A stretch of 56,110 bases of DNA. Origin: a virus. The stretch covers positions 1-56,110 of the IMG/VR virus record IMGVR_UViG_3300047550_002572; one strand, written 5' to 3'. Within the stretch, counting starts at the first letter, position 1. Every line of letters begins with the position of its first letter. The notes beneath the pieces are model-generated. The model made no database searches. It had not been told where the DNA came from and saw nothing but the letters and a program-made list of their open reading frames with translations. The position numbers were made by a program, and so were the translations under genes. Shown here in pieces: positions 33,066-40,891 of this stretch.

Positions 33066-33412
33066 GCCGAGAACCCTCCAAACATCCCAGGATCAAAAGG
33101 GTTGTCCACTCCAAAAGTACCAGGCATAGCAGGCATTCCCGTGTAGGCGTTTTGATGTAGCATATCTAGGAACGGGTTGCCCATACCGGGAGAGCCCATT
33201 CCCTGCTGCTGTCCTACGCCGAGCAACCCGAGAAGTGACTTCGGACCAGGCCGACCCGTGCGAAGGAAGTCATACGCCGCCGAAGCCATACCAACTTCAG
33301 GAAAGAACATCCCCGCCATCCCCACAAGCGGCTTCAACCAGCCCATCGGGTCCTGCTGGGGAGGGGCCTGTAGCATTTGAGGCTGTACTACGTTCGGTTG
33401 CACGGTATGCAT
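33062..33412 (-). CDS. Hypothetical virion-module protein, 116 residues
   Basis: A Met/Gly/Pro-rich protein with one hydrophobic stretch (WLKPLVGMAGMFFPEVGMAS). It lies between the HNH gene and the 185-residue gene. Both this and the next gene start with similar short segments (VQPNVVQPQ and VQSNIAQPQIIQ), suggesting a shared signal or duplicated N-terminus. Confidence 0.65.
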   Translation of the reverse strand: MHTVQPNVVQPQMLQAPPQQDPMGWLKPLVGMAGMFFPEVGMASAAYDFLRTGRPGPKSLLGLLGVGQQQGMGSPGMGNPFLDMLHQNAYTGMPAMPGTFGVDNPFDPGMFGGFSA

Positions 33413-33424
33413 CGCGCTACTCCT

Positions 33425-33916
33425 TTAGTCGCTCTCAAGAAAGTCTAGACTATCTTGCCAGTTCTGTCCACCCAAGGCAGCAGAGATGGTGCTCTCAGAT
33501 ACACCATACCTCTTCGCCATACTCGCTGTCGATACTCCTCGAAGCTTCAGCCGACGAAGCTCGACCACATCCTCTGCCGTCAGGATGGCGTTGTTCTTGT
33601 GTCTGCCGCGGTCCACCATGTCCTGCATGTTCTCGGTGTGGGTCCCAATCTCCAAGTGACCCGGGTTGCAGCACGGAGGGTTGTCGCACTTGTGCCGCAC
33701 CACCAGACCCGACTCCACAGGGCCATGGTACAACATGAACGTCACCCGATGCGTTCGCTCGATCTCGTCCCCGACGCGGATCTTGCCATACCCGTCTGCG
33801 TCTTTGGCCCCCTGAAACTCCCAACAGGGGGTGTCCAGCCCTCGAGGCTCCTTCTTCAAGCGACGGGTCAGTCGGTCTTTCAGCACTACCGCTCTGTCCT
33901 CGGCTATTGCGATCAT
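33425..33916 (-). CDS. HNH homing endonuclease
   Basis: A 163-residue free-standing HNH enzyme. The HNH domain runs from CWEFQGAKDADGYGKI (about 31-46) through ERTHRVTFMLYHG to VVRHKCDNPPCCNPGHLEIG. A C-terminal helix-turn-helix-like part (LRGVSTASMAKRYGVSESTI) would bind target DNA. It overlaps the upstream gene by one base and interrupts the ejection-protein block, typical of a mobile, selfish gene. Confidence 0.88.
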   Translation of the reverse strand: MIAIAEDRAVVLKDRLTRRLKKEPRGLDTPCWEFQGAKDADGYGKIRVGDEIERTHRVTFMLYHGPVESGLVVRHKCDNPPCCNPGHLEIGTHTENMQDMVDRGRHKNNAILTAEDVVELRRLKLRGVSTASMAKRYGVSESTISAALGGQNWQDSLDFLESD

Positions 33917-36681
33917 CAGAACCCTCCAGGAAGCAGACGACGGTCTGCATTCGGCGGGGTGTACCCACGAAGACGGGCAACGTACTGTCGAATCGCTTCT
34001 TCCTGCTCAGGCGTGAGGCGGCGGGTGGGCCGCACCTCCTGCACTGCGTCTCCGCGACCCTGCATCAGCGCACGAGTCAGATCGCCTGGCTGAACCCCAC
34101 TGGGTCGCTGGGGTTTCTGCGCCATCGCCCGAGGAAGCTGGATAGGCGGCTGCTGGGGCATCACCGCTCTGTGCTGCTGACGAAACTGACGCCGAGTCTG
34201 CGCGGCTTCTTCCTGCGGGTAGGCTCCTGTTGCCGCTTTCATCAACGGCTGCACGACAGGACGAGCGAACGGTTCGGCCATCTTCCCCATACCGTACCCC
34301 ATCGTAGCGGCACGGGTGACTGGATTGAACATAGACGCCACACCCGCCAAACCTCCTACAGTCGGAAGCCACGACGAGGAAGAAGGCGCTTGCCCTGTCG
34401 CCGCCGTGATTGCATCTCGAGTGGCGTCGGCGCCAATCAAACCACCCATAGCAGGCTCGACCAGCTTCGGTGCAGCAGCGTATGCTGCCGAAAACAATGC
34501 ACCCATCAGTCCGGCGTGAGCGGCAGCCTTTACCGCCTGCTCGTGGGTAGCCCCGTTCTGTATTGCGTCGGCGTAGGCCGATGCCGCAGGGAAGCCGAGC
34601 CCTGCCGTTGTTCCCGCCACCAAGCCAGACGATGCTGCCCCTCTTCGCCATCCGTTTCGCCCTTTTGGTTCGCTGTACGGAAGAGGTTCGAATGACTCAG
34701 TAACGGGATTCCACGACCCTACAATTGGGCTAGGGCGATGTCCCCCTTTGTTACCGAACGACACTGAAGGTGGCGATATTGGCTCCGTATTCTTTTTGAT
34801 CTGAAACGCAACACCTTCAGGAGGAGTGTCAGTTACATATTCCGGAGGGACGACAAATTGATGCTCTCCTCCTGTTTTTCTGTATCTAGCCGTAGGGTCA
34901 GGCATTGGTTCTTCTACAGGGTGATAAAGAGTCCAATCTCCTGGCTCTTGAGACAGATTTGCAACGTGCTCGGCCTCCCAGTGTTCTAGGTCGGCATTTT
35001 CTTTTATTTTTTTGAAAAGAGGAGCAGCGTGTTCTCCTTCGTATATTTTTCTATAAGTTTTTGGATTTGTTAAATCTACCGAATTGTCCCAGAATTCTGA
35101 AAATATTTTACCTGTTTTTGAGTCTTGAATTATAGGGTCAGATTCTTTTGAAGACAAAGCTCTTGTAGTAGAAGGATGCCAATCAAAGCCTTCAGGAAAT
35201 GCTTTATTGGGGGTATCTGTATAAAAAGGGTTGTCGGGCACGGCAGAAGTCGCGTAGTCGGTAAGATAGGCGTGCAAAGAAGGGTTGGTGCCTTTCAACT
35301 CTTTTCTAGACAACCACATAGAAGGGTTTAGATATTCTTCGTTTGCTGCCGCTGGATGAAACATCTGAGTTGCCGCAGAAGTAGCGTCCATAAACGGGTA
35401 TAGCTCAGTCCACCCGTAAGTCCTACGAGGTTGAGCTCGCGCATACAGTTTTTCCGCAATCAGTTCTTCAATAGATTTTTCTGGGGGGTAATTAGCCGAG
35501 TTCTGCCCAGATGATGGCGGCATATCGCTATTTCCGTGTTCTCCTCCCGGCAAAGGCATACCGCTTCTGCCGTAAGAGGGTGTTATGTTTTCTGATTGTG
35601 CTAAAGACGGCCCGCTTGCGTTAGAACCCCGACGTTGGAACATCTCGCTGCCCGGCGCGGGCGCCACCATCTTCGGCGCGACGGTGGGCTCGGCGGGGGA
35701 GACCGGCACGTTGCCTTGAGGAGCCCATATCTCGATGCGGTCCCGCTGGGGGGCGGCGGGCTGATCCCATCCAGGCTGGGTGTAGTCCATGTACGCTTTG
35801 AGCAGATGCTTGACCGTAGGAATGTCCCACCCGTTGCCAATCATCTTCTTCTGCTCGGTCCACGGGGCGCCCGCTGCAGCCATAGTCCCTTCAGGAATGC
35901 CGTGGAGCATCTCTCCCGCTCTAGGGGTCCAACGCCAAATCTGCCCGCCGGGTTCGAGCTGCACCGTATCGTAGGGGATCCCGTGAGCGCCATACGCTCG
36001 CGTCCAAGCTCGAGCCTTGGGAAGGTCCCAGCCGCGCATCGGCTTCCACAATTTGCTCGTGTTCTTCTCGTAGCCCTGAGTGCCTTCAGTCAGGCGGTAG
36101 GTGCGGTGCTCATTAAACGGGTCGAACAAATGCCGAGCAGGGTCAATCAGCTCGCGAGGGTCTACGCCCTGCCCCTCCATCGGCTTGACGGGGAACGTAG
36201 GCCAGAAAAGACGAGGGCGGCTGACACCACCCACATGGCCTGCGTCCAACAAAACGGGGGAAATACCGAGACGGTTGCTGATGGCATCTCGGGTTTGAGG
36301 CGTCATCGACGCTACGCTCTCAAACCACCCATGCGGGTTGCCCAGCGCGTCCCACAAATCCGCAGTCGGGTAGAACAACCCTGAGCGAGCACCCGACAAC
36401 CCCTGACGATTGGGCGTGCCAATAGACACGTCTTGGCAAGGAGGGCCTGCCGTAAACAGTCCGGGTTTGCACGGGAACCTTCCCGGAGTTACACCCTCAA
36501 TAGGGCCGAGATGCTGGATGTTGGGATTCAATGCTTGGGAGGTTTTTACCGCCCATGGGTTCATTTCGGGGTGCTCTGAAGCCCAGTGCTCTCCAATAGA
36601 AATACCAAGCTGCCGAAGGGCCTCTGCACCACTGCCCCACCCGTCAAAGGCCGAGAAGTAGTCAATAGGACTCGGCGGCAT
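33916..36681 (-). CDS. Cytosine-C5 methyltransferase fused to virion/ejection-type protein
   Basis: A 921-residue protein. Residues 1-300 are a cytosine methyltransferase: YFSAFDGWGSGAEAL (8-22), GPPCQDVSIGTP with catalytic Cys82, SGARSGLF, FESV for the ENV motif (Glu121), GGVSRPRLF (151-159) and MIGNGWDIP (280-288). All key steps appear present. Residues about 300-650 are a polar region of unknown fold encoded by AT-rich DNA. Residues about 655-800 are Ala/Gly-rich and membrane-like, as in ejection proteins, and the Arg/Gln-rich C-terminus is flexible. Its place among internal virion genes suggests injection with the DNA to methylate it on entry. Confidence 0.8.
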   Translation of the reverse strand: MPPSPIDYFSAFDGWGSGAEALRQLGISIGEHWASEHPEMNPWAVKTSQALNPNIQHLGPIEGVTPGRFPCKPGLFTAGPPCQDVSIGTPNRQGLSGARSGLFYPTADLWDALGNPHGWFESVASMTPQTRDAISNRLGISPVLLDAGHVGGVSRPRLFWPTFPVKPMEGQGVDPRELIDPARHLFDPFNEHRTYRLTEGTQGYEKNTSKLWKPMRGWDLPKARAWTRAYGAHGIPYDTVQLEPGGQIWRWTPRAGEMLHGIPEGTMAAAGAPWTEQKKMIGNGWDIPTVKHLLKAYMDYTQPGWDQPAAPQRDRIEIWAPQGNVPVSPAEPTVAPKMVAPAPGSEMFQRRGSNASGPSLAQSENITPSYGRSGMPLPGGEHGNSDMPPSSGQNSANYPPEKSIEELIAEKLYARAQPRRTYGWTELYPFMDATSAATQMFHPAAANEEYLNPSMWLSRKELKGTNPSLHAYLTDYATSAVPDNPFYTDTPNKAFPEGFDWHPSTTRALSSKESDPIIQDSKTGKIFSEFWDNSVDLTNPKTYRKIYEGEHAAPLFKKIKENADLEHWEAEHVANLSQEPGDWTLYHPVEEPMPDPTARYRKTGGEHQFVVPPEYVTDTPPEGVAFQIKKNTEPISPPSVSFGNKGGHRPSPIVGSWNPVTESFEPLPYSEPKGRNGWRRGAASSGLVAGTTAGLGFPAASAYADAIQNGATHEQAVKAAAHAGLMGALFSAAYAAAPKLVEPAMGGLIGADATRDAITAATGQAPSSSSWLPTVGGLAGVASMFNPVTRAATMGYGMGKMAEPFARPVVQPLMKAATGAYPQEEAAQTRRQFRQQHRAVMPQQPPIQLPRAMAQKPQRPSGVQPGDLTRALMQGRGDAVQEVRPTRRLTPEQEEAIRQYVARLRGYTPPNADRRLLPGGF

Positions 36682-37563
36682 CTACTTCTTGCCTCCCCCG
36701 CCCCCGCTCACGGTCTGGGCGCCTGGAATGATTGTAGGGGCCATAATCGGGCTACCGTTCAAATACCCAAGACCTGCCTGCAGCGGGGCGTTGTTGATGT
36801 TAGAAATCATCCCCAACATCGACGGGACGACGTTCTGAGCCTGCTCAGTTGCCTGCATCGGACTGCCAAGGATACGCTGCGCTGCCTGCGCGGCCAACCC
36901 CTGCCGATTGATTGCCAGCGACTGTGCGGTCTGCCCAAGGTTGGACGCCGCTTCCGCTCCCAGCTCTCGAGCCGAGTTGAGGTACCCGCTGTGAAACGGG
37001 GTACCCCCGAACTTGTTCCCAAGCTGGGCCATCTGGGAATTCAGCAGACGGGTCTGGCGCTCGCCCTCGGAATTGAGAAAAGCGTTCTCTGTTGCGTTGA
37101 ACCCCGGCTGGAACAACCCCTGCTGAAACGCAGCAGCCCCAGGAATCGCCTGCGCCCCGAACGAGGCGATAGTAGACGCCATGTTCTGGTTGGCTTGGTA
37201 AGGATCGGTGATTCCGCTGTTGCCGTTGAAGAAATGGCTTTGGGCGTCGGTCATCCCACCGCTACTCCCTGGGCTGCTGGGGTCTACTGCAGATGTCGGC
37301 TTTGTCGTTGGGCTGCTGGTAGTTGCACTCCCCGAAGAAGTGCTGGTCGAGCTCCCTGACGATGTGTTGTTCGAGGGGAACTTGCCGCCACCGCCTGCAG
37401 AAGGGCCAGACCCCATAGGGGGAGGCTGAATCCCATAAGGGTTGAGATTCCCTCCATACGCGCCAGGCCCTGAAGCGGTGCCCGAATGAGGGCTCTGCCA
37501 AGACGAGAAAGGAACAGGACCTACATTGTTGTTGGTCCCTTGATTAGTAGGTGAACCGCCCAT
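36682..37563 (-). CDS. Probable internal virion/ejection protein, 293 residues
   Basis: The N-terminal third is Gly/Ser/Pro/Thr-rich and disordered. From about residue 110 it is helical and Ala/Gln/Asn-rich (QANQNMASTIASFGAQAIPG, LNSARELGAEAASNLGQTAQ), with a Gly/Lys end. This resembles podovirus internal core proteins. It abuts the methyltransferase fusion with no gap and is probably part of the same assembly. Confidence 0.65.
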   Translation of the reverse strand: MGGSPTNQGTNNNVGPVPFSSWQSPHSGTASGPGAYGGNLNPYGIQPPPMGSGPSAGGGGKFPSNNTSSGSSTSTSSGSATTSSPTTKPTSAVDPSSPGSSGGMTDAQSHFFNGNSGITDPYQANQNMASTIASFGAQAIPGAAAFQQGLFQPGFNATENAFLNSEGERQTRLLNSQMAQLGNKFGGTPFHSGYLNSARELGAEAASNLGQTAQSLAINRQGLAAQAAQRILGSPMQATEQAQNVVPSMLGMISNINNAPLQAGLGYLNGSPIMAPTIIPGAQTVSGGGGGKK

Positions 37564-37578
37564 CTCTGCATTTACCCC

Positions 37579-37977
37579 CTAAAAAGGCTTGGTTGGCGGG
37601 TACATCCCACCGGAATGAGTAGACCCGCCAGAAGGGGGCTGGTACTGCGTAGGAGGAGAGAACCGACCCGCAGACGACAACCCGAACGGGGTGACGCTGT
37701 TGAGACTCTGAACACCGTAGCCGTTGCCGTACATCTGGTTGTACGCATTCTGGTTGAACACGGGCATGGAAGTTCGCATATAGTTGTTCAGCGGATAGAG
37801 CTGCATGGGCGTGTGGTTGTAGTTGCCCTCGTTTGCTCGCATCATCGCCATCGTATAATCGGCCAACAGATTGTCCGTAGCACGTTGCCCCTCGGACAGC
37901 ACATTGTTGCGATCTGGCTGTATCGTCTGAGGGGGTGCCTGTTGAACCTGCTGCCCGCCTCCACCGCCTTTACCCAT
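37579..37977 (-). CDS. Hypothetical Pro/Gln-rich virion-module protein
   Basis: 132 residues: a Gly/Gln/Pro-rich beginning, a short helical middle (LSEGQRATDNLLADYTMAMM) and an Asn/Tyr/Pro-rich C-terminus. It overlaps the GNAT gene by eight bases. No motif seen; a small structural protein from context. Confidence 0.65.
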   Translation of the reverse strand: MGKGGGGGQQVQQAPPQTIQPDRNNVLSEGQRATDNLLADYTMAMMRANEGNYNHTPMQLYPLNNYMRTSMPVFNQNAYNQMYGNGYGVQSLNSVTPFGLSSAGRFSPPTQYQPPSGGSTHSGGMYPPTKPF

Positions 37978-38449
37978 CGTTCTTGCCTCCTTCCAACGGC
38001 TTGCCTATTGTGATGTATAGAGGTTTGAACCCGTATCGCTTGTCTATTGCCCGAAGCTTGAACGGGTTCTTGCTGCTCACCCGAACATTTGCCGTGACGT
38101 AATTGTGCTTCATCATGCGGCCCCACTCTTCCACTGCTGCGTTCATCAAGTCGCCTGCCGCTCGAGGAGCCTTTGGGTCGATGTAGCACACATGCACAAA
38201 CGACTGCGGAACCGGCCCCGCAAAGATGTCTGGAGCATAGATCTCATAGACAATCGACAGACCGACCAGATCCTGGTCCTCTCGAACGCAGAGAACTGCG
38301 TACCGTGGGTCTACCAGAGAAAGCTTGAAGTAGCGCCGCAACCCTTCCTTGTTCAAATCGAACCGAGACGTGAACGGGCCAAGACAGAACTTTTCGTACA
38401 GACGCTCGATCTCAGGCCAGTTCTCCAAGTCCGCTTTGAACACTTGCAT
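37970..38449 (-). CDS. GNAT-family acetyltransferase
   Basis: A 159-residue protein with GNAT layout: N-terminal WPEIERLYEKF, the strands RYAVLCVREDQDLVGLSIVYE, HVCYIDPKAPRAAGDLMNAA in the acetyl-CoA-binding region (a degenerate R/Q-x-x-G-x-G/A), and a C-terminal KRYGFKPLYITIGK. It is in the late virion operon, next to a zinc-ribbon gene. Acetylation of a virion or host protein is possible; the target is unknown. Confidence 0.75.
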   Translation of the reverse strand: MQVFKADLENWPEIERLYEKFCLGPFTSRFDLNKEGLRRYFKLSLVDPRYAVLCVREDQDLVGLSIVYEIYAPDIFAGPVPQSFVHVCYIDPKAPRAAGDLMNAAVEEWGRMMKHNYVTANVRVSSKNPFKLRAIDKRYGFKPLYITIGKPLEGGKNDG

Positions 38450-38486
38450 GGCTACCCTCTACTTTACCATACCTGCAGATATAGAC

Positions 38487-38660
38487 TCAACCCGCAGGAG
38501 GCACGGCGGCAGGGTAGCACTCCTCGCAGTAATCCTTCGTGTTGTCGCCTACCGGCCACGTTGCCACGCGGCACTGCACACACAGCCGCTTGTTGCACCC
38601 GTCACAGACAGCCACGGGAATACACGTGCAACATTCACAGGTCAACGCAACGTACTGCAT
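38487..38660 (-). CDS. Small zinc-ribbon protein, 57 residues
   Basis: Reads MQYVALTCECCTC from the ATG at 38660, with AGGAGG upstream, to TGA at 38487. Nine Cys include CECC, CDGC, CVQC and CEEC pairs, giving two likely zinc knuckles. It fills what would otherwise be a 220-base gap between the fibre gene and the GNAT gene. Function unknown. Confidence 0.65.
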   Translation of the reverse strand: MQYVALTCECCTCIPVAVCDGCNKRLCVQCRVATWPVGDNTKDYCEECYPAAVPPAG

Positions 38661-38669
38661 TTCTACCTC

Positions 38670-39605
38670 CTACGTCTTGATTATGAAGTTGATGCTGGCC
38701 CACGGGTGCATATTGTTGTGCGCCCCTCCGCCGCCCGTGTTGCCAATGACAGCATTGCTAGACGCAGTGGACCCCGTGATGGTGTGGTTGTGGGCAGAGC
38801 CGGTGCCTGTATTAGACGTGGCGCTCCACGTTACACCGCCAGAACCTGAAGCCACCGTATTTCCACCGCCCGTACCTGTGATGTAGGACGCACCGCTGGC
38901 GGTAGCGTGCGTGTGTGCTGATTCATTGGCCGTTGACAAGCCTGTCGCACTGTGCGTGTGACCGCTGTCGGTGTGGTTGTGGGCCGGTATTTCACCAGTG
39001 ACGAGCTGGTGGGTTTCCGCACCGCCTGTCGCGCCAAGAGCGCGAGTAGTCAAACCTGTTCCAGCTCCTGCGCCTACAGGAGACCGTCCCCGAAGGTCTG
39101 GGACATAGAACGTAGTGCCTGACGCAGGCGCAGGATACGGCGAGACGTACAGACTGTGGGTGCCGCTCTGAGCGCCGCTCGTGTTGATAGACGAACCGCC
39201 AGCTGTTGCAGAAACCTGAAACGTGTTTGCTGCTGCGCTGACAACGTAATAAACAGTACGAACCGTCAGACCCGTGGGCAACGCACCAGTAGTCTCAAAG
39301 AAAACAGGAGTGCCGTTTGTGAGGCCGTGTGCGTTCAGCGTCACAACACCCGGACTGGCGATGCTGATCGTAGGGTTGCCTTTAGACGGGTACAACACTG
39401 CGAACAGCGACGCATAGGTAGAGCGGCTCACCGAGGAACCGTCACAGAACAACCACCCTGTCGGCTGAACCGCCCCTGCGTACATCTGCACCACGCCAAC
39501 AATCGGGATGGCGTAAGCAGCCCCAGAAGCGTCTACAAGCGAATCACCAGACTGAAGCTGCTGTATTTCGCCATTATATACTGCAAGCGGAGCCTTTGAC
39601 GCCAT
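38670..39605 (-). CDS. Tail collar/fibre protein
   Basis: A 311-residue protein with the phage tail-collar signature VQMYAGAVQPTGWLFCDG near residue 38 and PDLRGRSPVGAG. It is followed by a Ser/Thr/His-rich tip with repeated HxH pairs (HNHTDSGHTHS, HTHATAS, HNHTITGS) that often bind metal in fibre needles, and a final INFIIKT. Its N-terminus MASKAPLAVYNGEIQQLQSG resembles that of the 160-residue gene upstream, a probable shared attachment segment. Confidence 0.85.
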   Translation of the reverse strand: MASKAPLAVYNGEIQQLQSGDSLVDASGAAYAIPIVGVVQMYAGAVQPTGWLFCDGSSVSRSTYASLFAVLYPSKGNPTISIASPGVVTLNAHGLTNGTPVFFETTGALPTGLTVRTVYYVVSAAANTFQVSATAGGSSINTSGAQSGTHSLYVSPYPAPASGTTFYVPDLRGRSPVGAGAGTGLTTRALGATGGAETHQLVTGEIPAHNHTDSGHTHSATGLSTANESAHTHATASGASYITGTGGGNTVASGSGGVTWSATSNTGTGSAHNHTITGSTASSNAVIGNTGGGGAHNNMHPWASINFIIKT

Positions 39606-39607
39606 GA

Positions 39608-40090
39608 CTACAACGCAATGTACGGGCGAGGCTTGACGAGCATCTCAGTGGTGGAAAGACCCATCCCTACACGAGTAACATACTGACCAGCCGCAGTAGG
39701 GGCCGTCGAAGTGAGCGCACCCGCCGTGTCCTTTGACAAGTAATACACAGTACCCGCAGTAAGACCGCCCGTCGTACCGCAGATCGCGTCCCACGTTCCT
39801 GTAGTGGTTGACAGGACACCATCAAGCACCACAGAGCCAGAAGCCGCCGCAGAGATGCTAGCGTCGTACACCAGCCCAATCGCCTGCGCTGTGCCGCTTG
39901 CATCCGCTTTCGCCTTCTTCACTGTACTAGCGGCGCTGACGTACACGGGAAGGCCAATCGTAATTGCTCCCGCTTCTCCGTTCGTAAACGCATAGATGTC
40001 TGGGGTTGTAGTGGGAGCGTCCAGCGTATCACCCGCAGGAAGCTGCTTGATGATTCCAGAGTCGATGACAAGCGGTTTACGAGAAGCCAT
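39608..40090 (-). CDS. Tail-associated protein, 160 residues
   Basis: Starts MASRKPLVIDSGIIKQLPAG, similar to the collar/fibre protein downstream. Its C-terminal half (LTAGTVYYLSKDTAGALTST, VTRVGMGLSTTEMLVKP) resembles the C-terminal domain of the 263-residue protein upstream. Such beta domains occur in many fibre and adaptor proteins. Probably a tail adaptor or fibre base. Confidence 0.75.
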   Translation of the reverse strand: MASRKPLVIDSGIIKQLPAGDTLDAPTTTPDIYAFTNGEAGAITIGLPVYVSAASTVKKAKADASGTAQAIGLVYDASISAAASGSVVLDGVLSTTTGTWDAICGTTGGLTAGTVYYLSKDTAGALTSTAPTAAGQYVTRVGMGLSTTEMLVKPRPYIAL

Positions 40091-40099
40091 GGTTTCCTC

Positions 40100-40891
40100 C
40101 TAGAGAAGTACGGGCTGGCTGATTCTGACCTCAAGCGTGTCTGAAGCCAAAGTCACCCCTACCCGCTGAACCGTTTTTCCGAGCGTTGTGGTAGCCGTAG
40201 TCGTGATCTTGCCTGGCGTAGCAACGTCGCCGTACCAGATACCTGAAGAAAGTGTAGCCGAGCCAGTGGCGCTCGTCCAGTCCGAGAGCTTCAACGGCCC
40301 TTCAGTCTGCACCATACCAGAAGTAGCCGACGCAATGTTCTCTCGAGCAACCCCGACGATCTCTCTTGTGCCGTCCCAGCGAAGCACGCCCGTCGAACCC
40401 AAGTCCATCATCACCGCACAACCCGCAGAGATGGTCACCGAATCTACGTTCGCCAGCACCTTGATGTTGACGGTCGAAGTCAGGTCAGTTAGCCCCGAGC
40501 TCGTCGCGCTGAGATAGGTGGTCCACACAATCGGGTCAATGCCAGGAGCGCAGTACAAGACTTCGAACAGGTCGGTGTTCAACGAGAAGCGCAGCGCCCA
40601 CGCACTCTTCTGCTTGTTGGTCTGGTGCAGTTTGCCGTCTTCCCCCAAGTATGAGTTGACGGTGTAATACACCTGATTGGGCAAACCGTTGCTGTCATAG
40701 AACGGGATCACGCTGGCAGTAGTCGCACGGTCGCGAATCGTCTGCTCGACCGAACGATTGTACGCCAGCCCCATCTGCTCCATCCAAGAAGACGCCTGCT
40801 TGAAGAAGCGGTCTAAAGCGTCTCCAAGCTGAGTAGGAGGAGGCGGCTTGGGAGCGACTGCCGTGAACTTCTGGGCAGTACGACGGCTCAT
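40100..40891 (-). CDS. Tail-associated protein, 263 residues
   Basis: The start is ATG 40891, coupled to the upstream stop by ATGA; a longer frame beginning at 41104 overlaps the tail-hub gene and is rejected. After a Pro-rich linker it has a helix (residues about 22-60) and beta-rich segments. The C-terminal 90 residues (WYGDVATPGKITTTATTTLG, VQRVGVTLASDTLEVRISQP) resemble the 160-residue neighbour. Likely part of the tail-fibre attachment. Confidence 0.75.
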   Translation of the reverse strand: MSRRTAQKFTAVAPKPPPPTQLGDALDRFFKQASSWMEQMGLAYNRSVEQTIRDRATTASVIPFYDSNGLPNQVYYTVNSYLGEDGKLHQTNKQKSAWALRFSLNTDLFEVLYCAPGIDPIVWTTYLSATSSGLTDLTSTVNIKVLANVDSVTISAGCAVMMDLGSTGVLRWDGTREIVGVARENIASATSGMVQTEGPLKLSDWTSATGSATLSSGIWYGDVATPGKITTTATTTLGKTVQRVGVTLASDTLEVRISQPVLL

